Position numbers and translations under genes: made by a program | The notes under the pieces: model-generated | Database searches by the model: none | Told to the model about the DNA's origin: nothing | What the model saw: only the letters and a program-made list of their open reading frames with translations | Origin: Paenibacillus sp. EZ-K15 | GTDB taxonomy: Bacteria > Bacillota > Bacilli > Paenibacillales > Paenibacillaceae | Assembly (NCBI RefSeq): GCF_002573715.1 | Contig: NZ_PDHM01000017.1 | Span: 669,499-733,498, forward strand | Direction of reading: 5' to 3' | Length of the DNA stretch: 64,000 nt | Part shown: positions 33,513-42,020 of the stretch, in pieces | Numbering within the stretch: position 1 is the first letter of the stretch | Layout of the letters: each line of letters starts with the position of its first letter

Positions 33513-34787
33513 ATGCTGCATAAACAAATAGGAAAAACAGCTGTCGCTGCCGTTCTTGCCTTATCCTTGCTCGGCACCGCACCCCATGTTGGTCAGGTAC
33601 ATGCTGAGCCTGCCATATCGGTAAAGCTGGATGATGTTACGCTAACCTTCGATGCGGCTCCGCGGGTAGACAAAGGGGTCACCTACGTTCCATTCCGGAC
33701 GGTCGGTGAAGCGCTGGGCATTCAAATCACCTGGAATAGCAAGACGCAAACCGTAAAGGCCATCGGCAGTGTGAAAGGCCAATCGACTGAAGTGTTACTT
33801 CAGGTGGGAAGCACGACAGCAACGGTCAATGGAAAACAAGTGAAGCTTGCGGCCCCGCCGGTTCAACGGGAAGGCCGTGTACTGATCCCGCTTAGCTCGT
33901 TCAGCAGCCAATTCGGTGTCGATGTGGGCTGGAATCAGGCAACTCGCACGGTTTCCCTTGTATCGCCGCAGCGCGAGATGCATTTGAGAGCCTTCTATGC
34001 ATTGCAATCTTTCCAAGAACGGGATCTTGTTGCATCTATGAATTCAGTCGCCTTTGGATGGAGCCGCATCGATCGTGAGGGTCAGTTCACGCTTCAAGGC
34101 GACGAGTACCGCCTGCCCGCTGCGGCCGGTGACGTTACGCCGCAGTCGATGGTAGCAGATGCTGCGGACCAGAAGATTAAATCGTACCTCATGGTCTACG
34201 CCTTGGATGGAAACGGCGAATTAACCAAGGTCCTGAGCGATAGCAGCCTGCGCCAAAAGTCCATTGAAGGCATCACAGCCGCGGTAACGGAGAACGGCTT
34301 CGGCGGCGTTGTGCTTGATTTTGAAGGGCTTGGTTTTAAACTGGATGCCGTAAACCAGCAGAAGCTGCTCAATGATTATGTCAAGCAATTAAAGGCATTA
34401 TTGCCGCATGATATTGCCCTGTCCTTAGCGGTGCCGCCATTGAACAGCGCCTATAAAGGCTATGATTACAAGACGCTGGCTTCCATCGCCGATGATCTCA
34501 TCGTTATGGCTTATCAGTACAATCCAGTCGGAACCAAATCTCAGGTTCCCGAACCAAACAGTATGGTGGACCAAGCGATCCAGTTGGCACTCCAAGCAGG
34601 TGTCCCGAAGCAGAAGCTTTTGCTCGGCATCAGCTTAAGCAGCGAAACAGCCACTTCCGTAGACGATAAGCTCGGTTTGGCCAAACGCTATGATCTGAAA
34701 GGTGCTGCTTTCTGGCGTCTTGGCTTGTTCCGTCTCTATAATAACGGGATGGAAGCAGCTGTGAATGCCTCTGTTGTTAAGGAGTAA
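33513..34787 (+). CDS. Exported protein: copper-amine-oxidase-N-like domain plus GH18-like glycosidase domain
   Basis: 424 residues. Signal peptide (MLHKQIGKTAVAAVLALSLL, cleavage near HAEP), a copper amine oxidase N-terminal-type domain common in Paenibacillus exported proteins (about 35-150: VPFRTVGEALGIQITWNSKT, VLIPLSSFSSQFGVDVGWN), and a GH18 barrel-like domain (about 155-420) with GFGGVVLDFEGLGF holding the expected catalytic Glu, ALSLAVPP and DLIVMAYQYN. A cell-wall or spore-cortex sugar hydrolase is the likely role. The start was chosen for GGAGG 12 nt upstream, a rather long spacing. Confidence 0.78.
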   Translation: MLHKQIGKTAVAAVLALSLLGTAPHVGQVHAEPAISVKLDDVTLTFDAAPRVDKGVTYVPFRTVGEALGIQITWNSKTQTVKAIGSVKGQSTEVLLQVGSTTATVNGKQVKLAAPPVQREGRVLIPLSSFSSQFGVDVGWNQATRTVSLVSPQREMHLRAFYALQSFQERDLVASMNSVAFGWSRIDREGQFTLQGDEYRLPAAAGDVTPQSMVADAADQKIKSYLMVYALDGNGELTKVLSDSSLRQKSIEGITAAVTENGFGGVVLDFEGLGFKLDAVNQQKLLNDYVKQLKALLPHDIALSLAVPPLNSAYKGYDYKTLASIADDLIVMAYQYNPVGTKSQVPEPNSMVDQAIQLALQAGVPKQKLLLGISLSSETATSVDDKLGLAKRYDLKGAAFWRLGLFRLYNNGMEAAVNASVVKE

Positions 34788-34823
34788 CCGAACAACTCCC
34801 TGTGGGATTGATAGACTTATAGT

Positions 34824-34933
34824 AAGAAAAACTTCTATCGACGTACTTTCACAGATGACAGACCGCAGTTAGTAGAAGTTATTCTTGCGATATCAGGAAG
34901 TCACAAGCTTCGAAGTTTATACTTTCTGATATC
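34824..34933 (+). repeat. Structured repeat element B, copy 1
   Basis: About 110 bp in two hairpin modules. Stem 1: AAGAAAAACTTCTA (34824-34837) with TAGAAGTTATTCTT (34873-34886). Stem 2: GATATCAGGAAGT (34889-34901) with ACTTTCTGATATC (34921-34933). The loop of stem 1 carries TCGACGTACTTTC and GACAGACCGC. Other copies at 50105-50216 (inverted) and 54868-54967. Each lies just after the end of a plus-strand gene. Confidence 0.75.
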
Positions 34934-34941
34934 TAAAAAAA

Positions 34942-34979
34942 AGAAAGCCTGACAAGGACAACCCTTTGTCAGGCTTTCT
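34942..34979. terminator. Bidirectional terminator between glycosidase and NlpC/P60 genes
   Basis: AGAAAGCCTGACAAGG / CCTTTGTCAGGCTTTCT stem with an A-run before and pyrimidines after; serves both convergent genes. Confidence 0.8.
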
Positions 34980-35016
34980 GGTTATGTATTGAACCCTAAA
35001 CTGCAATGTAATCCAA

Positions 35017-35493
35017 TTAGCTTGCGCTTCCTACCAGCCTCGCATAATTTTCTTGACTCAACACACGACGTGCCGTGACATAACGTGGCTCGTAATATGA
35101 ATCGCTAAGCTTGCTGATTCTGACTCCCTTGCTGCTGGAAGCATGTGCAAATTGTCCGTCACCAATGTAAACGCCTGCATGAGAAATTCCGCTGCCGCTT
35201 GTATTGAAGAATACCAAATCTCCAACACGCAGATCTTCGCGATCCACATGTTCCCCAGCGCTAGCCTGGCTTTGGGATGTGCGTGGAAGATCTATATCGA
35301 AATTTCTAAACATGTACAGAATAAATCCGGAGCAATCAAACCCGCTAGTGGTCGTTCCGCCCCATTTGTATGGCGTTCCTACCAATTGCTTCACTTGATA
35401 TTGAAAATTCGGTTGTTGATCAGCAAATGCTGATACGGCACCAGAAGAAAAAATAATTGCAGACCCTAGTAAAGTGATGACAAACTTCTTCAA
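35017..35493 (-). CDS. Secreted NlpC/P60 cell-wall hydrolase
   Basis: 158 residues: a signal peptide (MKKFVITLLGSAIIFSSGAV, cleavage after AFA) and an NlpC/P60 papain-like domain with catalytic Cys in WGGTTTSGFDCSGFILY, His in GISHAGVYIGDGQFAHA, and the preceding VGDLVFFNTS. Hydrolyses D-glutamyl-diaminopimelate bonds in peptidoglycan peptides. No binding domains. The start is TTG at 35493 behind GAAGGAG. The leader is a c-di-AMP riboswitch, so expression should fall when c-di-AMP is high. Confidence 0.92.
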   Translation of the reverse strand: MKKFVITLLGSAIIFSSGAVSAFADQQPNFQYQVKQLVGTPYKWGGTTTSGFDCSGFILYMFRNFDIDLPRTSQSQASAGEHVDREDLRVGDLVFFNTSGSGISHAGVYIGDGQFAHASSSKGVRISKLSDSYYEPRYVTARRVLSQENYARLVGSAS

Positions 35494-35511
35494 AATATGT
35501 TCTCTCCTTCG

Positions 35512-35620
35512 ATGCCTACGGAGTTAGCTAAAGGTTCGGTTGAAGGTTCCCTATACTCTCTATACAAGAGTAATTCACCCAAGACGGTTCCCCCGTTTTC
35601 ACAAACGAAATTCGGCAAAA
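35512..35620 (-). ncRNA. ydaO/yuaA-type c-di-AMP riboswitch
   Basis: Minus-strand RNA shows the class landmarks in order: GCCGAAT, GAAAACGGGGGAACC, TTGGGTGAATT, a variable hairpin (ACTCTTGTATAGAGAGT), AGGGAACCTTCAACCGAACC, and TAGCTAACTCCGTAGGC at the 3' end. It ends 20 bases before the NlpC/P60 start. This class binds cyclic di-AMP and usually turns off cell-wall hydrolase and ion-transport genes. The rest of 35621-35885 holds only A+T-rich promoter-like sequence and no gene I can support. Confidence 0.92.
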
Positions 35621-35885
35621 TTCATTAACGTTTTGTAACCTTCTCTTAATATAGTATACAAGCAAGGATGCTGTCAATAATATCCTAAGAATCTATCGTT
35701 TTATGTTTGGAGCTGTCGTAAAGATAAAGAAATTCTGCCGGATATTTGTTACCATCTCACACAATCATGACAATTATGTAACTCTGCTTTCCTTCTCGTA
35801 CTGTTTTTTTAATAATCTAGCAACTTTTTACAGGTCTATGCGTTTACATAATCAGAAATGAAATTAAAGAGGTGATCCATCCCTT

Positions 35886-36413
35886 ATGAGTCAAATTACG
35901 ATGGCAGAAGCTTTGGCTGTCCGGGCAGCCATCAACCGTCTCATCAATCAATTGATGTCGGAACGATTGAACAACAGCAGCACAATCATTGAAAAAGGGG
36001 AGACGGCGGAATACCCTGCGCGCAGCGTGGATGCCATTACGGAAGAGATCGAAGCGGCCGCGGCGGATTACAGAAAGCTGGATCTGCTGATGGCAATCTC
36101 CAACACAACGCAAACCATTAGCTGGAACGGCTCCGACATGACCATCATGGAAGCGATCGAGCTGGCCAAGCAGATACGCAGCGATATCGGACAGCTTGCC
36201 CATCTCGGCTCCCGCAAGAAGCTGGAGCGCCAGAGCAGCCGTGGCAGCGGAGACGGTGCCGTAACGCTGTTCAACGTCGCCTTATATGATCCGGAAGCTT
36301 ATCAGGCGCAAGCGCGCAAGAAGGAACGCGAAGTAACCAAGCTCTCTTCACTGATTGAACATGCCAATCATACGTCCATGATTACGTTTGACGCATCCAA
36401 GTACATGGAATAG
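35886..36413 (+). CDS. Coiled-coil protein, DIP1984-like, function unknown
   Basis: 175 residues, mostly helical and charged, no signal peptide (MSQITMAEALAVRAAINRLI, ISNTTQTISWNGSDMTIMEA, ALYDPEAYQAQARKKEREV). The arrangement of an N-terminal helix, a short TTQTISWNG turn and a long C-terminal coiled coil resembles the DIP1984 family, whose role is not established. The start at 35886 follows GAGGTGA. Isolated gene with its own terminator. Confidence 0.6.
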   Translation: MSQITMAEALAVRAAINRLINQLMSERLNNSSTIIEKGETAEYPARSVDAITEEIEAAAADYRKLDLLMAISNTTQTISWNGSDMTIMEAIELAKQIRSDIGQLAHLGSRKKLERQSSRGSGDGAVTLFNVALYDPEAYQAQARKKEREVTKLSSLIEHANHTSMITFDASKYME

Positions 36414-36416
36414 CGG

Positions 36417-36472
36417 CAGCCGCCGGCTCCAAGTCTGCAGGTCACCCCACGTGCGGGTTTGGAGCCGGCGGT
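36417..36472 (+). terminator. Terminator after the coiled-coil protein gene
   Basis: GCCGCCGGCTCCAA/TTGGAGCCGGCGGT, a 14-bp stem with a long loop. A weak T-run follows (GTTTCC). The stretch 36480-36660 shows no gene. Confidence 0.65.
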
Positions 36473-36670
36473 TTCCGCCGGCATCGCGGGAAAGTGTGAG
36501 CAACCGTTTATTGTTTGTCGGATACAAACAAACCTAACCAGGAAACCAAAAAATCGCCTCCAGTGAAAACGGATGACGGCTTACGGTTCACGCCTATCAC
36601 CTGTCACATGTTACGGACTTATTACGAAAAAAAATGATCGCTCCGTTTCCCGCTCTCTATGAATAATTGG

Positions 36671-36698
36671 AAAGCCGCCCCCTGAAGGGCGGCTTTTG
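36671..36698. terminator. Terminator hairpin in the gap before the ROK kinase
   Basis: AAAGCCGCCC/GGGCGGCTTTT stem with CCTGAA loop; T-run on the plus strand, A-run on the other side. Confidence 0.75.
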
Positions 36699-36810
36699 TC
36701 AAATTCGCTTAAGCTCGGTCAACATGAGACTACGTTGCCGATCCGAACACTCTCTATCTAAGCTCTATTCCATCCTTTATCCTATCCGTAACCTTCTCTT
36801 TGCCCCTATG

Positions 36811-37764
36811 CTATTGGAACAAGGCCGCAGCTCCAACCAGACCAACATCATCCCGAAGTCCTGCAGGAACGATCTCGTACGTCCCTAAATAGGATGGCAT
36901 CACCAGCTTGTCTGTCATTTCCCGCAGCTGCGGAAATAAAAGCTCGCCCGCTCTGCTTACTCCCCCTCCAATCACGATGCGATCGGGGTTAAAGCTGTGA
37001 ATGACGTTAACCAGACCAAGCGCCATGAAATAAATAGCACGGTCGATGACCTCCACGGCTACAGGATCATGCAGACGTTTTGCCTCAAACACATGCTTTG
37101 CATTCACTCCCGATTCGGCTGCAGCCAGTTCAGTTATGACGCTGGTCTGGGAGCGCATCCGCCGGGAGGCCTCATGACCAATGGCCGTTCCTGAAGCAAA
37201 TACCTCCCAGCAGCCGTGACTGCCGCAATTGCACTGCGGACCGTTCGGATCAATGATATGGTGTCCCAGTTCCCCAGCAAAGGAACTGCTGCCCAGGAAC
37301 AGCTTCCCATCCAGCACGATGCCTGAGCCGATGCCGGTGCTTAGCGTCACGTACACCATGTTCGTCGAGCCTCTTCCGGCACCTCTTACATACTCTCCCC
37401 ATGCGGCTGCATTCGCGTCATTCAGCACCTGAACCTCCGTTTGCAGATCACGTTCCATCCATGCTTTGAGGGGGACATTCGTCCATTCCGGCAGATTCGT
37501 TCCATGAATGACAATGCCCTCCCGGCTGTTAACCGTTCCCGGCGATGCCATGCCTACGCCTCGGAGTGTGTGGCCGCCCGACACGCTGCGGATCATGGCC
37601 GTAATTCTTCCGACCACGTCCTCCGCCGTACGTGTACCTGCTGTTTCCATCTGCTCCCGGTTCAGCAGCTGTCCTTCGGAATCAAAGAGCGCTGCCGCGA
37701 TCTTCGTACCCCCAAGGTCAACGCCAACCACAAATTCTTGCTGTTTATTCCATACGGTTTGCAA
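36811..37764 (-). CDS. ROK-family sugar kinase
   Basis: 317 residues. Phosphorylates a hexose or amino sugar. ATP loop VGVDLGGTKIAAALFD at the N-terminus, the substrate motif VQVLNDANAAAWGEY, LSTGIGSGIVLDG, and the zinc-binding ROK signature GHHIIDPNGPQCNCGSHGCWE. The start is TTG at 37764 with AGGTG upstream. It is the last gene of the ten-gene unit that opens with a ROK regulator, which hints that the regulator's ligand is this kinase's substrate or product. Glucose, N-acetylglucosamine or N-acetylmannosamine are all possible. Confidence 0.85.
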   Translation of the reverse strand: MQTVWNKQQEFVVGVDLGGTKIAAALFDSEGQLLNREQMETAGTRTAEDVVGRITAMIRSVSGGHTLRGVGMASPGTVNSREGIVIHGTNLPEWTNVPLKAWMERDLQTEVQVLNDANAAAWGEYVRGAGRGSTNMVYVTLSTGIGSGIVLDGKLFLGSSSFAGELGHHIIDPNGPQCNCGSHGCWEVFASGTAIGHEASRRMRSQTSVITELAAAESGVNAKHVFEAKRLHDPVAVEVIDRAIYFMALGLVNVIHSFNPDRIVIGGGVSRAGELLFPQLREMTDKLVMPSYLGTYEIVPAGLRDDVGLVGAAALFQ

Positions 37765-37799
37765 TTTTTGTTCACCTGTTTCCGATAGGTTTGCTACTT

Positions 37800-38489
37800 C
37801 TATTGATGTATGCTCTCAGCCAGCGATCGCAGCTCGACCGGATCGATGGGCTTCAGCCCTGATCGACCGTACCGGACAGCTGAGCCGAAATGGACCTCGC
37901 TCACACCGGTCCGGTCGATAAAATCGTGTATGATTTCCCACTTCAGGCCATTGCCGGCCAATATTTTAAGCTCACTGCCTGCCGTTTGTTCTACAAGCTC
38001 CCGAATTCTCGGGATGGCCTGCGGTGCAGGCTGCGGCCCTCCTGACGTTAGGACACGGGTAACCAACGGGTATTTCTGCAATGTACGCAGCCCTTCGAAC
38101 TGATCCTCCAGTTCATCAAAAGCCCGGTGGAACGTGACCTGCATATCTCCTGTCCATTCCAGCATTTTGACCAAGGAGACCTCGTCAATCTTCCCTTCCG
38201 GAGTCAGCATGCCAAGCACAACGCCAGCTGCACCTGCCTTGCGGATCGCCTTAACCTCCGCCATCATGGTAGCTATATCATGTTCGTTGTACACAAAGGA
38301 TCTGCTATGAGGTCTGACCATGACATGAACTGGAATCTGAACGGCTTTCACTACCTCTTCAACAAGCCCTATTCCGGGCGTTAGCCCGCCTTCGGTTATC
38401 GCCGTGATCAATTCCAGACGATCCGCGCCATTCTTCTCTGCTGTGATGGCATCATCCACGCATGTTGCGATTATTTCAAGCAGCATCAT
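37800..38489 (-). CDS. cutC: CutC family protein
   Basis: About 229 residues, TIM-barrel CutC fold: LEIIATCVDDAITAEKNGAD, VHVMVRPHSRSFVYNEHD, VTFHRAFDE, LTSGGPQPAPQAI and ILAGNGLKWE. First named for copper tolerance, but its biochemical role is unsettled and it often lies in carbohydrate or peptide operons. The start is ATG at 38489 or 38486 (GGAG 5 or 8 nt upstream). 26 bp from the aminopeptidase gene and 35 bp from the ROK kinase gene. Confidence 0.88.
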   Translation of the reverse strand: MMLLEIIATCVDDAITAEKNGADRLELITAITEGGLTPGIGLVEEVVKAVQIPVHVMVRPHSRSFVYNEHDIATMMAEVKAIRKAGAAGVVLGMLTPEGKIDEVSLVKMLEWTGDMQVTFHRAFDELEDQFEGLRTLQKYPLVTRVLTSGGPQPAPQAIPRIRELVEQTAGSELKILAGNGLKWEIIHDFIDRTGVSEVHFGSAVRYGRSGLKPIDPVELRSLAESIHQ

Positions 38490-38515
38490 CGTCACTCCTT
38501 ATTGAAGTTGATTCT

Positions 38516-39976
38516 TTATGCATGGAGAAACTGCTTCTCCACATAATCCGCCAACAATCTTGCACCATAGCCGGTAGCCCCCGCTGCGGAGTGGGGGAAT
38601 TCCCGTTTATACTGGACCGTGCCCGCCATATCGATGTGCACCCATTTCATGGAATCCGCCACAAAATGACGGATAAACAGCGCAGCCGTTATAGCGCCTG
38701 CCAAAGTTGACGTACCCACATTTTTCAGATCGGCATAATCGCTTCTGAGATCCGATTCGTACTCGTCCATCAGCGGCATAGGCCATAGGCGTTCTCCGTT
38801 ACGCTCACCGATCTCAACCAAATCGGCCGTAATCTGTTGATCGCCCCAGATGCCCGCAATCTCCAAGCCCAGTGCGGCTCCGACATTACCGGTGAGGGTT
38901 GCGATATCAATCACCTTATCTGCGTCAAGCTCTGCTGCGTGCAGCAGCGCATCCGCAATGATCAATCTCCCTTCCCCATCCGTATTTGCGACCTGAACGC
39001 TTAAACCATTCGGATAATGAACAACGGAAGAAGGAAGCATTGCATCCGGTCCCGATAAATTATCCGCAACGGCTATAAGCGCCGTTACTCGTACCGGAGC
39101 TTTTTGTGACACCAGAATATCCATGGCACCCACGACGGCTGCAGCGCCTCCCATATCCATACGAGCATCGCTGATGTCTCGGCCGATTTTGACGTTCATC
39201 CCGCCCATATCAAAGGTTACGCCTTTACCGATGAGCACAATATGAGGACTTTCCTTCTCGGAATCCACCCCATTATAGGAAATCTCAATCATGGCAGGCT
39301 CGTATTTGCTACCGGCACCCACAGCGATCAGACCGTTCATCTGCCGATCATGGAGCTCTTGTCCGCGATACACATGAAGCTGAACGGGTGCCTTCTTGAA
39401 ACGATCCTCGACAACCGTAACGAACGCCTCCGGATTTAGCGTTTCCGGTGATTCATTCACCAGGTCTCGGGTGAGCTGCGTCCCTTCGATTCGGATTTCT
39501 GCCGTCCGTATGATGACTTCCATCTCTTCACGGGAAAGCCCCTGCCAATCTTCCTGTCGAAGATTTAGGGACAGAGCTTGCAGATTGGCCGTAACCCCAC
39601 GATGCTTATTGAATTGATATAATCCATACATCCAGCCTTCAACCCACGCCTGGAGTTCTTCCTCCACCGAAATACGGGAAGAAGCCCGGTCATCGCGGAT
39701 TGAGGTGCGTATCAGTACTGCGCTTGATTTGTATTCCTTGAGCAGTGCTCTCGCAGCTGATGCGCCTGTTCTGCGCACTTGCTCCAACGTCAGGTTCGAG
39801 CGCTGCCCCATTCCAACAACGAGATCGTCCGCTTCTTGATCGGAGCGGCCATAGAACCAAGTCAGCTTCATGCTATGCTTTCGAGATTCCGTTAAACGGA
39901 AATGAGACTCCTCGCCCTCATAAACCACATAAATCGAAGTATCTGCCAATGAAGCTTCATCTATTGTGATATTCAT
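38516..39976 (-). CDS. Leucyl aminopeptidase, M17 family
   Basis: 486 residues, cytosolic di-metal aminopeptidase. The M17 signature NTDGEGRLIIADALLHA is present, with metal ligands in VLIGKGVTFDMGGMNVK and DARMDMGGAA. Removes N-terminal residues from peptides brought in by the transporter encoded just upstream (38-bp gap to oppF). The start is taken at 39976 (MNITIDEAS) on the basis of a GGAGGGAAGG site. Confidence 0.9.
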   Translation of the reverse strand: MNITIDEASLADTSIYVVYEGEESHFRLTESRKHSMKLTWFYGRSDQEADDLVVGMGQRSNLTLEQVRRTGASAARALLKEYKSSAVLIRTSIRDDRASSRISVEEELQAWVEGWMYGLYQFNKHRGVTANLQALSLNLRQEDWQGLSREEMEVIIRTAEIRIEGTQLTRDLVNESPETLNPEAFVTVVEDRFKKAPVQLHVYRGQELHDRQMNGLIAVGAGSKYEPAMIEISYNGVDSEKESPHIVLIGKGVTFDMGGMNVKIGRDISDARMDMGGAAAVVGAMDILVSQKAPVRVTALIAVADNLSGPDAMLPSSVVHYPNGLSVQVANTDGEGRLIIADALLHAAELDADKVIDIATLTGNVGAALGLEIAGIWGDQQITADLVEIGERNGERLWPMPLMDEYESDLRSDYADLKNVGTSTLAGAITAALFIRHFVADSMKWVHIDMAGTVQYKREFPHSAAGATGYGARLLADYVEKQFLHA

Positions 39977-40014
39977 ATCGAGGCCTTCCCTCCTATATAA
40001 GAGAATCAACGCTG

Positions 40015-41004
40015 TTAAGCATTTTTCATGATTTCTTCGTCATATAAATGACATGCCACCTGATGGCCCGGCTCCACCTCACGGTAAACCGGGGTAATCT
40101 GTTTACACACTTCCATGCAGGATGGACAGCGTGTATGGAAGCGGCAGCCTGTCGGCGGATTCACCGGACTCGGCAGATCCCCCTTCAGAATGATCCGTTC
40201 CTTCTTCTGCTTCGGATCCGGAACGGGTACCGAGGATAGCAGGGCTTGAGTATAAGGATGCAGCGGGCGGTCATATAGGGTATCTTTATCGGCCGTCTCC
40301 ACCAGCGCGCCCAGATACATGACACCAATCCGATCGCTGATATGCTCAACCACGCTGAGATCATGGGAGATGAACAGATAAGTCAGGCCGTACTCCTCCT
40401 GAAGATCCTGCAGCAGGTTCAGCACCTGCGATTGGATGGAAACATCCAGCGCAGATACTGGTTCGTCGGCTACGATCAGATTCGGACGCACAGACAGCGC
40501 TCTGGCAATGCCGATCCGCTGCCGCTGACCGCCGCTGAACTCATGGGCAAAGCGTTCGGCATGGAAGCTGTTCAATCCGACCGTTTCCAGCAGCTCGCAA
40601 GCCAGTTTGTCCCGCTCTTTGGTGCTCAGCTTGGTATGAATGAGCAAGGGCTCCGCGACCAGTTCTTTGACCTTCATTCTTGGATTTAGGGAAGCGTAAG
40701 GATCCTGGAAGACCATCTGCATGTCTTTGCGCAGAGGGCGCATCTGATTCTCATTGTATCCGCTAATATCCGTTCCGTTAAACAGGACCTCGCCGCTATT
40801 TGGCGCCAGCAGACGGGTCACCAAGCGGCCTGTCGTCGATTTGCCGCAGCCGCTTTCGCCAACCAGACTGAAGGTCTCGCCCTTATGGATCGCGAAGGAG
40901 ATTCCATCCACGGCACGAAGCTGCTTGGACGTACCGAAGAACCCTTTTTTCACCGTGAATGATTTCTGCAAATTCTTTACTTCTAATAGAGGTGTTTCTT
41001 TCAT
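40015..41004 (-). CDS. Oligopeptide ABC transporter ATP-binding protein (OppF/DppF)
   Basis: 329 residues: Walker A VGESGCGKSTTGR, signature EFSGGQRQRIGIARAL, Walker B LIVADEPVSALDVS, then the oligopeptide-specific C-terminal extension with PTGCRFHTRCP and Cys residues that may bind an Fe-S cluster. The start overlaps the oppD stop by 4 bp. Confidence 0.93.
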   Translation of the reverse strand: MKETPLLEVKNLQKSFTVKKGFFGTSKQLRAVDGISFAIHKGETFSLVGESGCGKSTTGRLVTRLLAPNSGEVLFNGTDISGYNENQMRPLRKDMQMVFQDPYASLNPRMKVKELVAEPLLIHTKLSTKERDKLACELLETVGLNSFHAERFAHEFSGGQRQRIGIARALSVRPNLIVADEPVSALDVSIQSQVLNLLQDLQEEYGLTYLFISHDLSVVEHISDRIGVMYLGALVETADKDTLYDRPLHPYTQALLSSVPVPDPKQKKERIILKGDLPSPVNPPTGCRFHTRCPSCMEVCKQITPVYREVEPGHQVACHLYDEEIMKNA

Positions 41005-42005
41005 GCGGTTTCTCCTCCCTTCGAGTGACCTTCCTGTGTCAGCCAGCAGCGGCTCTTACGATGTTCTTCATGTGCGACAGGGAAAAGCTCCGGCTCCTGG
41101 GAGAGGCACTGCTCCATCACGAACGGACACCGTGGGGCAAACTTGCAGCCTTTCGGCATGTTCCGTAGATCCGGTACATTCCCTGGAATGGATTCCAAAC
41201 GGCGTACCTTTTGTCTAAGCTTGGGCACTGAATGAATGAGTCCTTTGGTGTACGGATGCTGAGGATTCTCGAACAGCTCTTCAACCGTCGCCTCTTCCAC
41301 GACTCTGCCTGCGTACATGACAACCACCCGGTCGCACATTTCGGCCACGACGCCAAGATCATGGGTAATGAGCAGCATACCCATTTCCTGCTCGGTCTTC
41401 AGTCGATTCATCAGATCCAGAATCTGAGCCTGAATCGTGACGTCAAGGGCGGTGGTCGGCTCGTCGGCAATCAGTAGCTTCGGATTGCAGGACATCGCCA
41501 TCGCAATCATGACCCGCTGTCGCATACCGCCGGACAATTGGTGCGGATAGTCATCCACAACTTCATCGGCCCGCGGAATACCCACAAGTTTGAGCGAGTC
41601 GATGGCATGCTGCCGCGCTTTCTTGCGGCTATAGCCCAAGTGCAGCATGATGGATTCCTCCAGTTGTTTCCCGATACGAAGGACGGGATTCAGCGATGTC
41701 ATCGGCTCTTGGAAGATCATGGCCAGCTCATTTCCGCGATAGCGGCGCATTTCTTTTTCCGACATTTGTACGAGATCCTTGCCCTCAAAGCTTACCGAGC
41801 CCCCGGATATTCTGCCGGGCGTATCTTTAAGAAGCCTCATGATGGACAGGGAGGTCACGCTTTTGCCGCATCCGGATTCACCCACGAGTCCAAGCACTTC
41901 GCCTTTATTGATGTGAAAATCGACCCCTGCTACGGCAAGCACCGATGAGCCATCGCGTTTGAATTCGGTTTTGAGACCCTTTACTTCAAGCAATGTTTGC
42001 GTCAC
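41001..42005 (-). CDS. Oligopeptide ABC transporter ATP-binding protein (OppD/DppD)
   Basis: 334 residues: Walker A VGESGCGKSVTSL, signature QLSGGMRQRVMIAMAM, Walker B LLIADEPTTALDVT, C-terminal LRNMPKGCKFAPRCPFVMEQC. Works as a pair with the OppF-like subunit. 15 bp after oppC. Confidence 0.93.
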   Translation of the reverse strand: MTQTLLEVKGLKTEFKRDGSSVLAVAGVDFHINKGEVLGLVGESGCGKSVTSLSIMRLLKDTPGRISGGSVSFEGKDLVQMSEKEMRRYRGNELAMIFQEPMTSLNPVLRIGKQLEESIMLHLGYSRKKARQHAIDSLKLVGIPRADEVVDDYPHQLSGGMRQRVMIAMAMSCNPKLLIADEPTTALDVTIQAQILDLMNRLKTEQEMGMLLITHDLGVVAEMCDRVVVMYAGRVVEEATVEELFENPQHPYTKGLIHSVPKLRQKVRRLESIPGNVPDLRNMPKGCKFAPRCPFVMEQCLSQEPELFPVAHEEHRKSRCWLTQEGHSKGGETA

Positions 42006-42020
42006 GATCTATCCCCCCTA

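Noticed and set aside
32729..36575. Shared words CCAGGAAACCAA and AAAATC-CCTCCA at about 32729-32790 and 36538-36565
   Set aside because: The two words are spaced differently at the two places and one belongs to a terminator arm. Two short matches are not enough to claim a repeat family.
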